From an uncultured Paenibacillaceae bacterium (GTDB taxonomy: Bacteria > Bacillota > Bacilli > Paenibacillales > DA-C8): a stretch of 64,000 nt of DNA. Position 1 is the first letter of the stretch; every line of letters begins with the position of its first letter. The notes below the pieces were generated by a model that did no database searches, had not been told where the DNA came from, and saw only the letters and a program-made list of their open reading frames with translations. The stretch covers positions 1 to 64,000 of the forward strand of contig CALGAO010000089.1 of assembly GCA_937957685.1 (NCBI GenBank), written 5' to 3'. The position numbers were made by a program, and so were the translations under genes. Positions 9,213 through 17,661 of the stretch are shown here, in pieces.

Positions 9213-10637
9213 ATGGGAACACGTGAATATGACGTGGTTGTGCTGGGAGGCGGCATCGGCGGCTACACCGCAGCGATCCGCGCGGCGCAGCTGGGCATGA
9301 AGGCTGCGATCATCGAGCGGGACAAGCTGGGCGGAACCTGCCTGCATCGGGGCTGCATCCCGAGCAAGTCGCTGCTGCGCAGCGCCGAGGTGCTGCATAC
9401 GGTGCGCAGCGGCTCCGAATACGGCATCGACGCGGAGCTTCTCTCGATCCGTTACGACAAGGTCCTCGAGCGGAAGGACCGCGTGGTGAACCAGCTGTAC
9501 AACGGCTTGCAATACTTGATGAAGAAGCACCGGATCGAGGTCATCTCCGGCATCGGCCGCATCAACGGCCCCTCAATCTTCAGTCCGCGCAGCGGAGCGG
9601 TGGCGCTGGAGCTGCCGAACGGCGATGCGGAGACGATCCTGCCGAAGCACCTGATCATCGCCACGGGGTCGCGCCCTCGCCAGCTGCCGCAGCTGCCGGC
9701 GGATGGAGTTTCGGTGCTGACCAGCGACGACGCCCTGCAGATGCAGGAATTGCCCCGTTCCATGATCATCCTGGGCGGCGGGGTGATCGGCGTGGAATGG
9801 GCGTCGATGCTGAACGATTACGGCGTGCAGGTGACGATCGTCGAGGCGGCCGACAGGCTGGTGCCGGGTGAGGACAGCGACGTGTCGCAGGCGCTGGCCC
9901 GCAGCCTGGCCGCGCGTGGGGTGGAGATCCTGACCGGAGCGCGCCTGGACCTCGAACGGACGACCGTAACGGATCGTGATGTGCGCATCCGGTTGAACAT
10001 CGGAGGAGACGAGCGGGAGCTCGCGGCGGAGAAGCTGCTCGTCAGCATCGGCAGACAGGCGAACGTGGACGACATCGGGCTGGAGAATACGGACATCCAG
10101 GTGGAGAACGGCGCCATCAAGGTGAATGAGTACATGCAGACGACGGAGAAGCATATCTACGCGATCGGCGATGTGAACGGCATCCTGCCGCTCGCTCATG
10201 CGGCCGCCAGACAGGCGATCATCGCCGTCGAACACTTCGCAGGCGAGTCGCCGCTGCCGTTTGATCCGCTGCTCGTGCCGAGGTGCATCTATTCGCGTCC
10301 GGAGGCGGCGTCCTTCGGCTTGACGGAGCAGGCGGCCAGAGACAATGGACATGCCGTGAAAACGGGCAAGTATCCGTTCTCCGCGCTGGGCAAGGCGCTC
10401 GTGATCGGAGACCAGGAAGGGTTCGTGAAGGTGGTTGCCGACGAACGGACCCATGACATCCTGGGCGTACATATGGTTGGACCGCATGTCACCGATCTGA
10501 TCTCGGAAGCCGCGCTGGCCCGGCTGCTCGATGCCACGCCATGGGAGATCGGTCAGCTGGCCCATCCGCATCCGTCGCTGTCCGAAGCGCTCGGCGAAGC
10601 GATGCTGCAGGTGGACGGGCTTGCGATCCATTTGTAA
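9213..10637 (+). CDS. lpdV: Dihydrolipoyl dehydrogenase (E3) of branched-chain 2-oxoacid dehydrogenase
   Basis: This 474-residue flavoprotein reoxidises the dihydrolipoyl group of E2 with NAD+. It shows the FAD-binding LGGGIGGYTAAIRAAQLG, the redox disulfide in GGTCLHRGCIPSK (Cys near residues 43 and 48), the NAD-binding GGGVIGVEWA and the C-terminal HPHPSLSEAL holding the catalytic His. It is the first gene of the bkd cluster, with E1 and E2 genes downstream. The start at 9213 is set by GGAGG eight bases upstream. No ptb, buk or bcd gene precedes it, unlike B. subtilis, so only the dehydrogenase complex is encoded here. Confidence 0.92.
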   Translation: MGTREYDVVVLGGGIGGYTAAIRAAQLGMKAAIIERDKLGGTCLHRGCIPSKSLLRSAEVLHTVRSGSEYGIDAELLSIRYDKVLERKDRVVNQLYNGLQYLMKKHRIEVISGIGRINGPSIFSPRSGAVALELPNGDAETILPKHLIIATGSRPRQLPQLPADGVSVLTSDDALQMQELPRSMIILGGGVIGVEWASMLNDYGVQVTIVEAADRLVPGEDSDVSQALARSLAARGVEILTGARLDLERTTVTDRDVRIRLNIGGDERELAAEKLLVSIGRQANVDDIGLENTDIQVENGAIKVNEYMQTTEKHIYAIGDVNGILPLAHAAARQAIIAVEHFAGESPLPFDPLLVPRCIYSRPEAASFGLTEQAARDNGHAVKTGKYPFSALGKALVIGDQEGFVKVVADERTHDILGVHMVGPHVTDLISEAALARLLDATPWEIGQLAHPHPSLSEALGEAMLQVDGLAIHL

Positions 10638-10719
10638 ACACCCCATATGACCGCAGGGCCATGTGAACATACGCATCAGGAACGGACAAGAGCATTTTCC
10701 TGAAACGGGAGGTTACGAT

Positions 10720-11754
10720 ATGACAGGATATACGTCGCTGGAGCAACAGGCGAAGCATCGGCAGCTGGGATTGTCCGATGGGCAGGCCATCGACATGTAC
10801 AGGACGATGCTTCTAGCCAGGAAGCTCGATGAGCGCAGCATGCTGCTGCAGCGAGCGGGCAAGATCAATTTCCACATCTCGGGCATCGGCCAGGAGACCG
10901 CCCAGGTCGGCGCAGCCTTCGCGCTGCAGCCGGGCGTCGACTATCTGCTGCCCTATTACCGTGACTACGCGATGGTGCTGGCCTTTGGCATGACGCCGCG
11001 GGAGCTGATGCTGTCCGCATTCGCCAAGGCGGAGGACCCGAACAGCGGGGGGCGGCAGATGCCGGGCCACTTCGGGCACAAGCGGCTCAAGATCGTCACC
11101 GGATCGAGCCCCGTCACCACCCAGGTGCCGCATGCTGCCGGCTTCGCGCTGGCGGCCAGGATGACCGGGCAGAAGTTCGTCTCCTTCGTCACCTTCGGCG
11201 AAGGCTCGAGCAACCAGGGCGACTTTCATGAAGGCATCAACTTCGCGGCCGTGCAGCGCCTGCCCGCCATCTTCATGTGCGAGAACAATCAATACGCGAT
11301 CTCGGTCCCGTACCACAAGCAGGTCGGCACGGCGAACATCGCCGATCGCGCGATCGGCTACGGCATCGCCGGGGTGCGCGTCGATGGCACCGATGCGCTG
11401 GAGGTGTATCGCGTGGTGAAGGAAGCGCGCGAACGCGCGATCCGCGGCGAGGGGCCGACCCTGATCGAGGCGGTGATGTACAGGCTCACCCCGCATTCGA
11501 CGTCGGACAATGACCTCGTCTACCGCACCAGGGAAGAGGTGGAGTACCATCGCAGCCGCGATGGCCTGCCGAGGTTCAGGCAATATCTGATCGACTGCGG
11601 CATCTGGTCGGAGGAACAGGACGCGAAGCTGGCGGAGGAGATCGCGGCCATCGTCAAGGATGCGATCGATTACGCCGACAAGGCGCCGTATCCGGCTCCG
11701 GAGGATGCGCTGAAGCATGTGTATGCGGAGGAGGAATCCACGTGGCGGTCATGA
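10720..11754 (+). CDS. bkdAA: Branched-chain 2-oxoacid dehydrogenase E1 alpha
   Basis: The 344-residue alpha subunit of the thiamin-diphosphate E1 component decarboxylates 2-oxoacids from Leu, Ile and Val. It has the GxGEGSSNQGDFHEGINFA ThDP/metal segment and the HSTSDN loop expected of branched-chain E1 alpha. The start at 10720 is preceded by GGGAGG; an in-frame ATG at 10663 lacks a site. The gene overlaps bkdAB by 13 bases. The products feed branched-chain acyl-CoA, the primers for iso and anteiso fatty acids that dominate Paenibacillaceae membranes. Confidence 0.92.
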   Translation: MTGYTSLEQQAKHRQLGLSDGQAIDMYRTMLLARKLDERSMLLQRAGKINFHISGIGQETAQVGAAFALQPGVDYLLPYYRDYAMVLAFGMTPRELMLSAFAKAEDPNSGGRQMPGHFGHKRLKIVTGSSPVTTQVPHAAGFALAARMTGQKFVSFVTFGEGSSNQGDFHEGINFAAVQRLPAIFMCENNQYAISVPYHKQVGTANIADRAIGYGIAGVRVDGTDALEVYRVVKEARERAIRGEGPTLIEAVMYRLTPHSTSDNDLVYRTREEVEYHRSRDGLPRFRQYLIDCGIWSEEQDAKLAEEIAAIVKDAIDYADKAPYPAPEDALKHVYAEEESTWRS

Positions 11755-12728
11755 CCTATATCCAGGCGATCACGTCCGCGATGCGCGATGAGATGGAGCG
11801 CGACGAGCGGGTGTTCGTGCTCGGCGAGGACGTGGGCGTAAAGGGCGGCGTGTTCGGCGCCACCAAGGGCTTGCAGGAGCGATTCGGCGAACTGCGCGTG
11901 CTGGATACGCCGCTCGCCGAATCGGCGATCGCCGGCGTGGCGATCGGCGCGGCGATGTACGGACTCAGGCCGATCGCCGAGATGCAGTATGCGGACTTCA
12001 TGCTGCCGGCGACGAACCAGATCATCAGCGAGGCGGCCAAGATCCGCTATCGCTCCAACAACGACTGGAACTGCCCGGTCGTCATCCGCGCGCCATTCGG
12101 CGGCGGCATCTTCGGCGGACTGTACCACTCGCAATGTCCGGAGTCGGTATTCTTCGGCACTCCCGGACTGAAGATCGTGGCCCCGGCCACCCCCTATGAT
12201 GCCAAGGGCTTGCTGAAGGCAGCGATCCGCGACGAGGATCCGGTCATCTATTTCGAGCACAAGAAGTGCTACCAGATGATCGAGGGTGAGGTGCCGGAGG
12301 ACGATTACATCGTGCCGATCGGCAAGGCCGATGTGAAGCGGGAAGGCTCCGACATCACGGTCATCACCTACGGGCTGACGCTGCATTTCGCCTTGCAGGC
12401 GGCGGAGGAGCTGTCGAGCGAGCAGGGGATCGAGGCGCATGTGCTCGATCTCCGAACGATCCAGCCGCTGGACAGGGAGGCGATCCTGGCGGCCGCGGCG
12501 CGCACCGGCAAGGTGCTGATCATCCACGAGGACAACAAGACCGGCGGCGTGGGCGGAGAGGTGGCGGCGATCATCGCGGAGGAACTGCTGTATGATCTCG
12601 ATGCGCCGATCCGGCGCCTGTGCGGGTATGACGTCCCCGCGATGCCGATCAGCCCGACGCTGGAGAAGTTCTACATGCTGAACAAGGACAAGGTCAAGAC
12701 CGCCATGAGGGAATTGGCCTTGTATTAA
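11742..12728 (+). CDS. bkdAB: Branched-chain 2-oxoacid dehydrogenase E1 beta
   Basis: This 328-residue beta subunit forms the alpha2beta2 E1 with the preceding gene. The transketolase-like pyrimidine-binding domain (LGEDVG, DTPLAESAIAGVAIG) and the C-terminal domain (VLDLRTIQPLD) are intact. Translation probably starts at the GTG at 11742, seven bases after GGAGGAGG and 13 bases inside bkdAA; an ATG three codons on is an alternative. A long hairpin follows before bkdB. Confidence 0.92.
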   Translation: MAVMTYIQAITSAMRDEMERDERVFVLGEDVGVKGGVFGATKGLQERFGELRVLDTPLAESAIAGVAIGAAMYGLRPIAEMQYADFMLPATNQIISEAAKIRYRSNNDWNCPVVIRAPFGGGIFGGLYHSQCPESVFFGTPGLKIVAPATPYDAKGLLKAAIRDEDPVIYFEHKKCYQMIEGEVPEDDYIVPIGKADVKREGSDITVITYGLTLHFALQAAEELSSEQGIEAHVLDLRTIQPLDREAILAAAARTGKVLIIHEDNKTGGVGGEVAAIIAEELLYDLDAPIRRLCGYDVPAMPISPTLEKFYMLNKDKVKTAMRELALY

Positions 12729-12735
12729 CGCGTGA

Positions 12736-12800
12736 GCCACAGCTGCGGTGCTGGGCGGATGCTTGCGGCTTGCAGCCTCTTGAAGCATCCGCGCTGTGGC
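12736..12800 (+). repeat. Long intercistronic hairpin between bkdAB and bkdB
   Basis: Two contiguous inverted repeats nest: GCCACAGC with GCTGTGGC outside, and GCGGATGCTT with AAGCATCCGC inside. They give 18 paired bases around a small interior segment and an 18-base loop. No U-run follows, so it is more likely an mRNA processing or stability element than a terminator. Confidence 0.7.
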
Positions 12801-12863
12801 GGCATTCATACACAAGGAAACGTTCTGTACCGGCGAAGCCGGGTGGAAAGGAGTTGATCTGAT

Positions 12864-14150
12864 TTGGCCGAAAGCATCCGGAAGATCATGGAGATCGCGA
12901 TGCCGCAATTCGCGGAGAGCGTCGTCGAGGCGACGATCGGCAAATGGCTGAAGAAACCAGGGGACCCTGTGGAGGAATATGAACCGATCTGTGAGATCAT
13001 CTCGGAGAAGGTAACCGCAGAGCTGCCGAGCACGGTATCCGGAAGGCTGCATGAGATCTTTGTCGCTGAGAATCAGACGGTGCAGGTGGGAACGGTCATC
13101 TGCACGATCGAGATCGGGGAGGTGACCGCAGGATCGAGCGCGGGTTATGGAAGCGGCAGCCAGGCAGCGGATGGCGCAGCGCCATCCCCTTCACAGCGGG
13201 CGGCATCAGCCGTTGCGGCGGGCGCCGACGATTCGATGCGCAGCCGCATCTCGCCGGCCGTTCGCAGGCTCGCCGATGAGCACGGCATCGATCTGTCCCA
13301 GGTGCCAGGCACCGGCATCGGCGGCCGGATCACGCGGCGCGATGTGGAGAAATTCCTGGAGATGCCGAACATTCCGGTTCGCTCCACCGGCCTGCATCTG
13401 ACCCGGCCCGAGAAGCCGCAGGCGCCGGCGGAGGAGGCGAAGCTCTCCAGCGATCGGGAATACATCCTGGATGTGAACCATGTCCGTTCGGCGATCGCGG
13501 CGAAGATGCGGCAGAGCGTGACGGAGATCCCGCATGCCTGGACGATGATCGAGGCGGATGTGACGAATCTCGTGATGCTCCGCAACAAGCTGAAGGACGA
13601 GTTCAAGCGTCGCGAGGGCATCAATCTGACCTATCTGGCCTTCGTGCTCAAGGCGGTCGTCAACGCCATCAAGGATTATCCGATCATGAACTCGGTGTGG
13701 GCGGTGGACAAGATCATCGTCAAGAAGGACATCAACATCTCGCTGGCTGTGGGAACGGAGGATGCGGTCTATGTGCCGGTCATCCGCAATGCGGATCAGA
13801 AGAACATCGCCGGACTGGCGAGGGAGATCGACGAACTGACGAGGAAGGCGAGAGAGGGGCGGCTGAGACCGGAGGATTCGGTTGGCGGTACCTTTACGGT
13901 GAACAACACCGGATCGTTCGGTTCCATCCTGTCCTATCCGATCATCAACTATCCGCAGGCGGCGAACTTCACCTTCGAATCGATCGTCAAGCGGCCGGTG
14001 GTCATCGACGACATGATCGCCGTGCGCTCGATGGTGAATCTGTGCCTGTCGCTCGATCACCGCATACTGGACGGCGTCATCTGCGGGCGATTCCTGCAGC
14101 GGGTGAAGGAAAATCTCGAATCGTTCGGGCCTGATACGAAGCTGTATTAA
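12864..14150 (+). CDS. bkdB: Dihydrolipoamide acyltransferase (E2) of branched-chain complex
   Basis: The 428-residue E2 core carries, in order, a lipoyl domain (about 8-85, lipoyl-lysine in the ISEKVTAELPS turn), a peripheral-subunit-binding domain (about 128-170, RISPAVRRLADEHGID) and the catalytic acyltransferase domain ending with SLDHRILDG. The His and Asp of DHRxxDG are present. Pro/Ala-rich linkers separate the domains. TTG at 12864 is the likely start, ten bases after AAAGGAG; an internal ATG at 12888 would trim the lipoyl domain. It assembles with the lpdV, bkdAA and bkdAB products. Confidence 0.92.
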   Translation: MAESIRKIMEIAMPQFAESVVEATIGKWLKKPGDPVEEYEPICEIISEKVTAELPSTVSGRLHEIFVAENQTVQVGTVICTIEIGEVTAGSSAGYGSGSQAADGAAPSPSQRAASAVAAGADDSMRSRISPAVRRLADEHGIDLSQVPGTGIGGRITRRDVEKFLEMPNIPVRSTGLHLTRPEKPQAPAEEAKLSSDREYILDVNHVRSAIAAKMRQSVTEIPHAWTMIEADVTNLVMLRNKLKDEFKRREGINLTYLAFVLKAVVNAIKDYPIMNSVWAVDKIIVKKDINISLAVGTEDAVYVPVIRNADQKNIAGLAREIDELTRKAREGRLRPEDSVGGTFTVNNTGSFGSILSYPIINYPQAANFTFESIVKRPVVIDDMIAVRSMVNLCLSLDHRILDGVICGRFLQRVKENLESFGPDTKLY

Positions 14151-14156
14151 GGAGAG

Positions 14157-14182
14157 AACCGCGCCTAATCTGCGCGGTTTTC
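14157..14182 (+). terminator. Terminator after bkdB
   Basis: AACCGCGC, seven-base loop, GCGCGGTT, then TTC. It ends the bkd transcript. Confidence 0.75.
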
Positions 14183-14271
14183 GCTTGGCTGGGTCGGCTG
14201 AATGGCGAGTCGCCTGCTCATATATACTGTATGGAAGAAGCGACCGGAAGCCGTGCAAGTCCGCTCCGGTC

Positions 14272-14367
14272 CTAGATAAACGCCCCGAGGGCGAAGGCGA
14301 GCGTGGACATCAGCATGGCGAAGATCATGACATAGATGACGGCTTTGAAGATCCATTTTCTTCTCAC
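14272..14367 (-). CDS. prli42: Prli42-like stressosome-associated mini-membrane protein
   Basis: A 31-codon gene encodes a basic N-terminus (MRRKW) followed by one hydrophobic helix of about 22 residues. Length and layout match Prli42, the 31-residue membrane miniprotein that anchors the stressosome in Listeria and has homologues across Bacillales. The start is GTG at 14367 with AAAGGATGAG upstream, and a good sigma-A promoter lies at 14413-14441. The setting, just after bkdB and before a PepT-like peptidase, recalls its Bacillales context. Identification rests on length, topology and position, because the family is too short for strong motifs. Confidence 0.7.
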   Translation of the reverse strand: MRRKWIFKAVIYVMIFAMLMSTLAFALGAFI

Positions 14368-14412
14368 GGAATACTCATCCTTTCAACGAACGATTGCGGC
14401 ATGTCAACCTCT

Positions 14413-14441
14413 ATTGTAACCCAGTTTCGCCCGTGCGTGAA
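14413..14441 (-). promoter_or_regulatory. Sigma-A promoter for prli42
   Basis: On the minus strand: TTCACG, 17 bases, TACAAT. It lies about 45 bases upstream of the predicted GTG start. Confidence 0.65.
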
Positions 14442-14510
14442 GTTCGGGCCAGCGCATATCCACGCATATGATAACACATACCAATCAGGAGAAATGGAGA
14501 GTGTAAACGC

Positions 14511-15653
14511 ATGGTGAACCAAAACCGATTAATCGAAACATTCATGGAGCTCGTCAAGGTCGATTCGGAAACGGGGCATGAGGCGGAGATCTGCAAGGTG
14601 CTGGAGCAGAAGTTCCGCGAGCTTGGACTTGACGTGCATGTGGACGATACGAAGGAGAAAACCGGGCACGGCGCGGGCAACCTGTTCGCGGAATGGCCTG
14701 CGACGCCGGGGCATGAGTCGGCGCTGCCGATCATGTTCAACTGCCATATGGACACGGTGACGCCGGGCAATGGCATCAAGCCCCGCCTCGACGACGACGG
14801 CTACATCCGCAGCGACGGCACGACGATCCTCGGCAGCGACGACAAGGCCGGCGTCGCCGCGATGCTCGAAGCGATCCGCCTCGCCGAGGAGAACGGCATC
14901 GCCCACGGCCCCGTGCAGTTCATCGTGACGGTCGGCGAAGAATCAGGTCTCGTCGGAGCCAAGGCACTGGATCCGGCCAGGCTGAGGGCGAAGGTGGGCT
15001 ATTCGCTCGATTCGAACGGAGATGTGGGAGAGATCATGGTTGCCGGACCTTATCAGGCACAGATCCGGGTGAAGGTGCGGGGCCGTTCGGCACATGCCGG
15101 CGTCAATCCCGAGGACGGCATCAGCGCCATTCAGGTCGCCAGCAAGGCGATCTCCCGCATGCCGCTCGGCCGCATCGATGAGGAAACGACCGCCAATATC
15201 GGAAGGTTCGCCGGCGGCGGGGCGACGAACATCGTCTGCGATTATGTGGAGATCGACGCGGAGGCGCGCAGCCTTGTGGAGCCGAAGCTGCATGCTCAGG
15301 TGGCGGCGATGAAGGAAGCGTTCGAATCAACGGCCAGGGAATTCGGGGCCGAGGCCGAGTTCCACAGTGAGATCGTCTATCCGGGCTTCAAGTTTGATGA
15401 GCACGCCCAGGTGGTCAAGCTTGCGACGCGCGCGATCGGCAAGATCGGTCGGGACGCGAAGCTGCTCCGCTCGGGCGGCGGCAGTGACGCCAACATCTTC
15501 AACGGTCACGGCGTGCCAACCGTCAATCTGGCCGTTGGCTATGAGCACATCCATACGACCAAGGAGCAGATGCCGGTGAAGGAACTGGTGAAGACAGCGG
15601 AGCTGGTCATCGCGCTCATCGAAGAAGCCGTGAACGAATCAGGCGCCGTATGA
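14511..15653 (+). CDS. M20-family peptidase (PepT/YqjE-like)
   Basis: This 380-residue di-zinc metallopeptidase of the PepT-like M20 branch probably trims di- or tripeptides in the cytoplasm. Metal ligands are visible in NCHMDTVTPG, LGSDDKAG and the catalytic VGEESGLVGA, with the late His in GYEHIHTTKE. A lid/dimerisation domain occupies about residues 180-290. The start at 14511 follows GGAGAAATGGAGAG. Its stop overlaps the next ATG (ATGA), coupling it to the DUF3866 gene. Exact substrate specificity is unknown; tripeptide aminopeptidase is the usual annotation. Confidence 0.85.
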   Translation: MVNQNRLIETFMELVKVDSETGHEAEICKVLEQKFRELGLDVHVDDTKEKTGHGAGNLFAEWPATPGHESALPIMFNCHMDTVTPGNGIKPRLDDDGYIRSDGTTILGSDDKAGVAAMLEAIRLAEENGIAHGPVQFIVTVGEESGLVGAKALDPARLRAKVGYSLDSNGDVGEIMVAGPYQAQIRVKVRGRSAHAGVNPEDGISAIQVASKAISRMPLGRIDEETTANIGRFAGGGATNIVCDYVEIDAEARSLVEPKLHAQVAAMKEAFESTAREFGAEAEFHSEIVYPGFKFDEHAQVVKLATRAIGKIGRDAKLLRSGGGSDANIFNGHGVPTVNLAVGYEHIHTTKEQMPVKELVKTAELVIALIEEAVNESGAV

Positions 15654-16819
15654 TCCACTGGCAGACGGGACGCGTCATCGAGCGAATCGCGGAGCGAAGC
15701 GGCATGCAGGAGGTCCGGGTCGAGCTGGCCGATGGCCAGGTGGAACGGGCCTTGCACGATACATCGGTGCAGAGGCCGCTGCGCGAGGGCGATCTCGTGC
15801 TGCTCAACACCACGGCGGTGCGGCTCGGACTTGGTTCGGGCGGGTATCACTTTGTGCACGCCATCCTGCCGGAGGGGGCGGAGGCCTCCCGTCCCCCGGC
15901 AGCGAACCGCAGCGGCCGAAGATGGCGCATCGGCCTCGAAGGCCATATGATGAAGCTGAAGTACACCTCGCTGCAGCGCGCGGTGCTGGCGGCGGAGGAG
16001 CCGGCCAGCACCCATCACGAGATCTTCCATCGCCACCAGTCGATTGACGGAGCGCCGGTGCTGATCGGCGAGCTGCACAGCATGTTGCCGATCGCCGCGG
16101 CCTGGCTGCATCGCCGCCGGCACGACTTGCGCATCGCCTATGTGATGAGCGACGGCGGAGCGCTGCCGATCTCGTTCAGCCGGCATGCGGCCGCGCTGCG
16201 GCAGCTGAACTGGCTGTGCGGCACCGTCACTTACGGGCAAGCCTACGGAGGCGATCTCGAGACGATGAACAAGTACACCGCGCTGATCGCCGCCCGCCAT
16301 ATCCTGCATGCTGACGTGATCATCGCCTGCATGGGTCCGGGCATCGCCGGCACCGGCACGCCGCTTGGTCACACCGGCACGGAGGCCGGGGAGCTGGTGA
16401 ATGCCGCGCACATGCTGGGCGGCATCCCGATCCTGATGGCACGGGTCAGCGGAGTGGACCATCGTCCGAGGCACTATGGGCTCAGCCACCATCTGCTCAA
16501 CAATCTGCGGTATGTGGCGGCCTGTCCGGCTCATCTGCCGCTTAGCAACTGCCTGCCCGACGACCTGCGGGAGGTGATCCGCGCCCAGCTGCAATCGGCT
16601 GCCTTGCCCGAGCGGCATCAGATCCACTGGCTCGCCCGGCCCGCTGCGAAAGAGCTGGAAGAGGCGCTCTCCGCCTATCCCGTGGACATCACGACGATGG
16701 GGAGAACGTTCCACGAGGATCCTGGCTTCTATCTGTGCGTCGCTTCTGCCGCCGAGTTCGCCCTGCAGGAGCTTGGGCGTTCAGCCACTCCTCCAGACTC
16801 GCCCGGGGAGATGCCCTGA
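15650..16819 (+). CDS. DUF3866 family protein
   Basis: The 389-residue soluble protein matches DUF3866, a family of unknown function: an N-terminal small beta-barrel (RVELADGQVERAL... GDLVLLNTTAV) and a C-terminal Rossmann-like part with conserved CMGPGIAGTGTPLGHTG and SRHYG-like segments. The gene is coupled to the upstream peptidase by a four-base overlap. Its last 131 bases are overlapped on the opposite strand by mciZ, and the final dozen residues (after QELG) look like an unconserved tail. No catalytic residues can be assigned. Confidence 0.8.
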   Translation: MIHWQTGRVIERIAERSGMQEVRVELADGQVERALHDTSVQRPLREGDLVLLNTTAVRLGLGSGGYHFVHAILPEGAEASRPPAANRSGRRWRIGLEGHMMKLKYTSLQRAVLAAEEPASTHHEIFHRHQSIDGAPVLIGELHSMLPIAAAWLHRRRHDLRIAYVMSDGGALPISFSRHAAALRQLNWLCGTVTYGQAYGGDLETMNKYTALIAARHILHADVIIACMGPGIAGTGTPLGHTGTEAGELVNAAHMLGGIPILMARVSGVDHRPRHYGLSHHLLNNLRYVAACPAHLPLSNCLPDDLREVIRAQLQSAALPERHQIHWLARPAAKELEEALSAYPVDITTMGRTFHEDPGFYLCVASAAEFALQELGRSATPPDSPGEMP

Positions 16820-16898
16820 CCGCAAGCTGCAGCTTGCGCCGCACCTCCCAGGCTTGTCCGACGATGCGCATGCTGCGGGAGTCCTGATACGTCTTCAT
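16689..16898 (-). CDS. mciZ: MciZ-like inhibitor of FtsZ (Z-ring formation)
   Basis: The protein is 69 residues. The first 40 or so resemble B. subtilis MciZ, the 40-residue mother-cell peptide that caps FtsZ filaments during sporulation: the core IVGQAWEVRRKL parallels VGKAWEIRAKL and is followed by an EEWL segment like KDWI. A strong AAAGGAG site precedes the ATG at 16898. As in B. subtilis, it lies beside nudF. The last 25 residues (Arg/Ser-rich) exceed the usual length and are encoded opposite the end of the DUF3866 gene. A GTCATAT segment upstream resembles a sigma-E -35, but the matching -10 is poor. Confidence 0.78.
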   Translation of the reverse strand: MKTYQDSRSMRIVGQAWEVRRKLQLAVRASPRASLEEWLNAQAPAGRTRRQKRRTDRSQDPRGTFSPSS

Positions 16899-17088
16899 GT
16901 TCCGGTCTCCTTTCCGGAGATGCGTCTCCTGGTACAACCATATGACGGGAGACCGGAAATATGCAGCTCATCTTGCACAACTTCAACCAATGTCATGTAC
17001 ACGAGCGCGACTCGCTCCATCATCCTGAACTTATCACCCGCTGCCCGATCAACCACACATCCGGTCAGCAGAAAGGAAGTATCACGCC

Positions 17089-17661
17089 ATGTCTGATATA
17101 CAGGCCAATCATCAACTGTTCGAAGAAAAGACGATATCCAGCAAGCCGATCTATCAGGGAAAGGTCATCTCCCTGCAGGTGGATACGGTGAGGCTGCCGA
17201 ACGGAGAGGAAGCGACGCGCGAGATCGTCCGCCATCCCGGCGGCGTCTCCGTGCTGGCGATCAAGGACGGCAGGATGCTGGTTGTGGAGCAATACCGCAA
17301 GCCCCTCGGCAAGAGCCAGGTCGAGATCCCTGCCGGCAAGCTGGACAAGGAAGGCGAGGACCCGCTCGAAGCCGCGAAACGCGAGCTGGAGGAGGAGACC
17401 GGCTACCGGTCCGATCATCTGCAATATATCTGTTCCTACTACACGTCGCCTGGCTTCGCCGACGAGATCATGCATATGTATTATACCGACCGCCTGGAGC
17501 GGAGCGAGATGAAACTCGATGAGGACGAGTTCCTCGTCTGCCAGGAGATCACGCTGGATGAGGCGCTGGCGATGATCCGCGAAGGCCGGATATCCGACGC
17601 CAAGACGATCATGGCCGTCTATGTCTGGCAGCTGTACCAGGCGACCGGCAGGCTGATCTGA
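17089..17661 (+). CDS. nudF: ADP-ribose pyrophosphatase (Nudix)
   Basis: This 190-residue Nudix hydrolase probably cleaves ADP-ribose to AMP and ribose 5-phosphate. The Nudix box runs from AGKLDKEGEDPLEAAK to RELEEETGY near residues 82-106; its first spacer appears one residue longer than the textbook G-x5-E. A Pro-rich substrate loop with TSPGF follows. The gene lies in the same nudF-yqxK-spoIIM order as in B. subtilis. A GAAAGGAAG site precedes the ATG, and the stop codon shares one base with the next ATG (TGATG). Confidence 0.88.
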   Translation: MSDIQANHQLFEEKTISSKPIYQGKVISLQVDTVRLPNGEEATREIVRHPGGVSVLAIKDGRMLVVEQYRKPLGKSQVEIPAGKLDKEGEDPLEAAKRELEEETGYRSDHLQYICSYYTSPGFADEIMHMYYTDRLERSEMKLDEDEFLVCQEITLDEALAMIREGRISDAKTIMAVYVWQLYQATGRLI

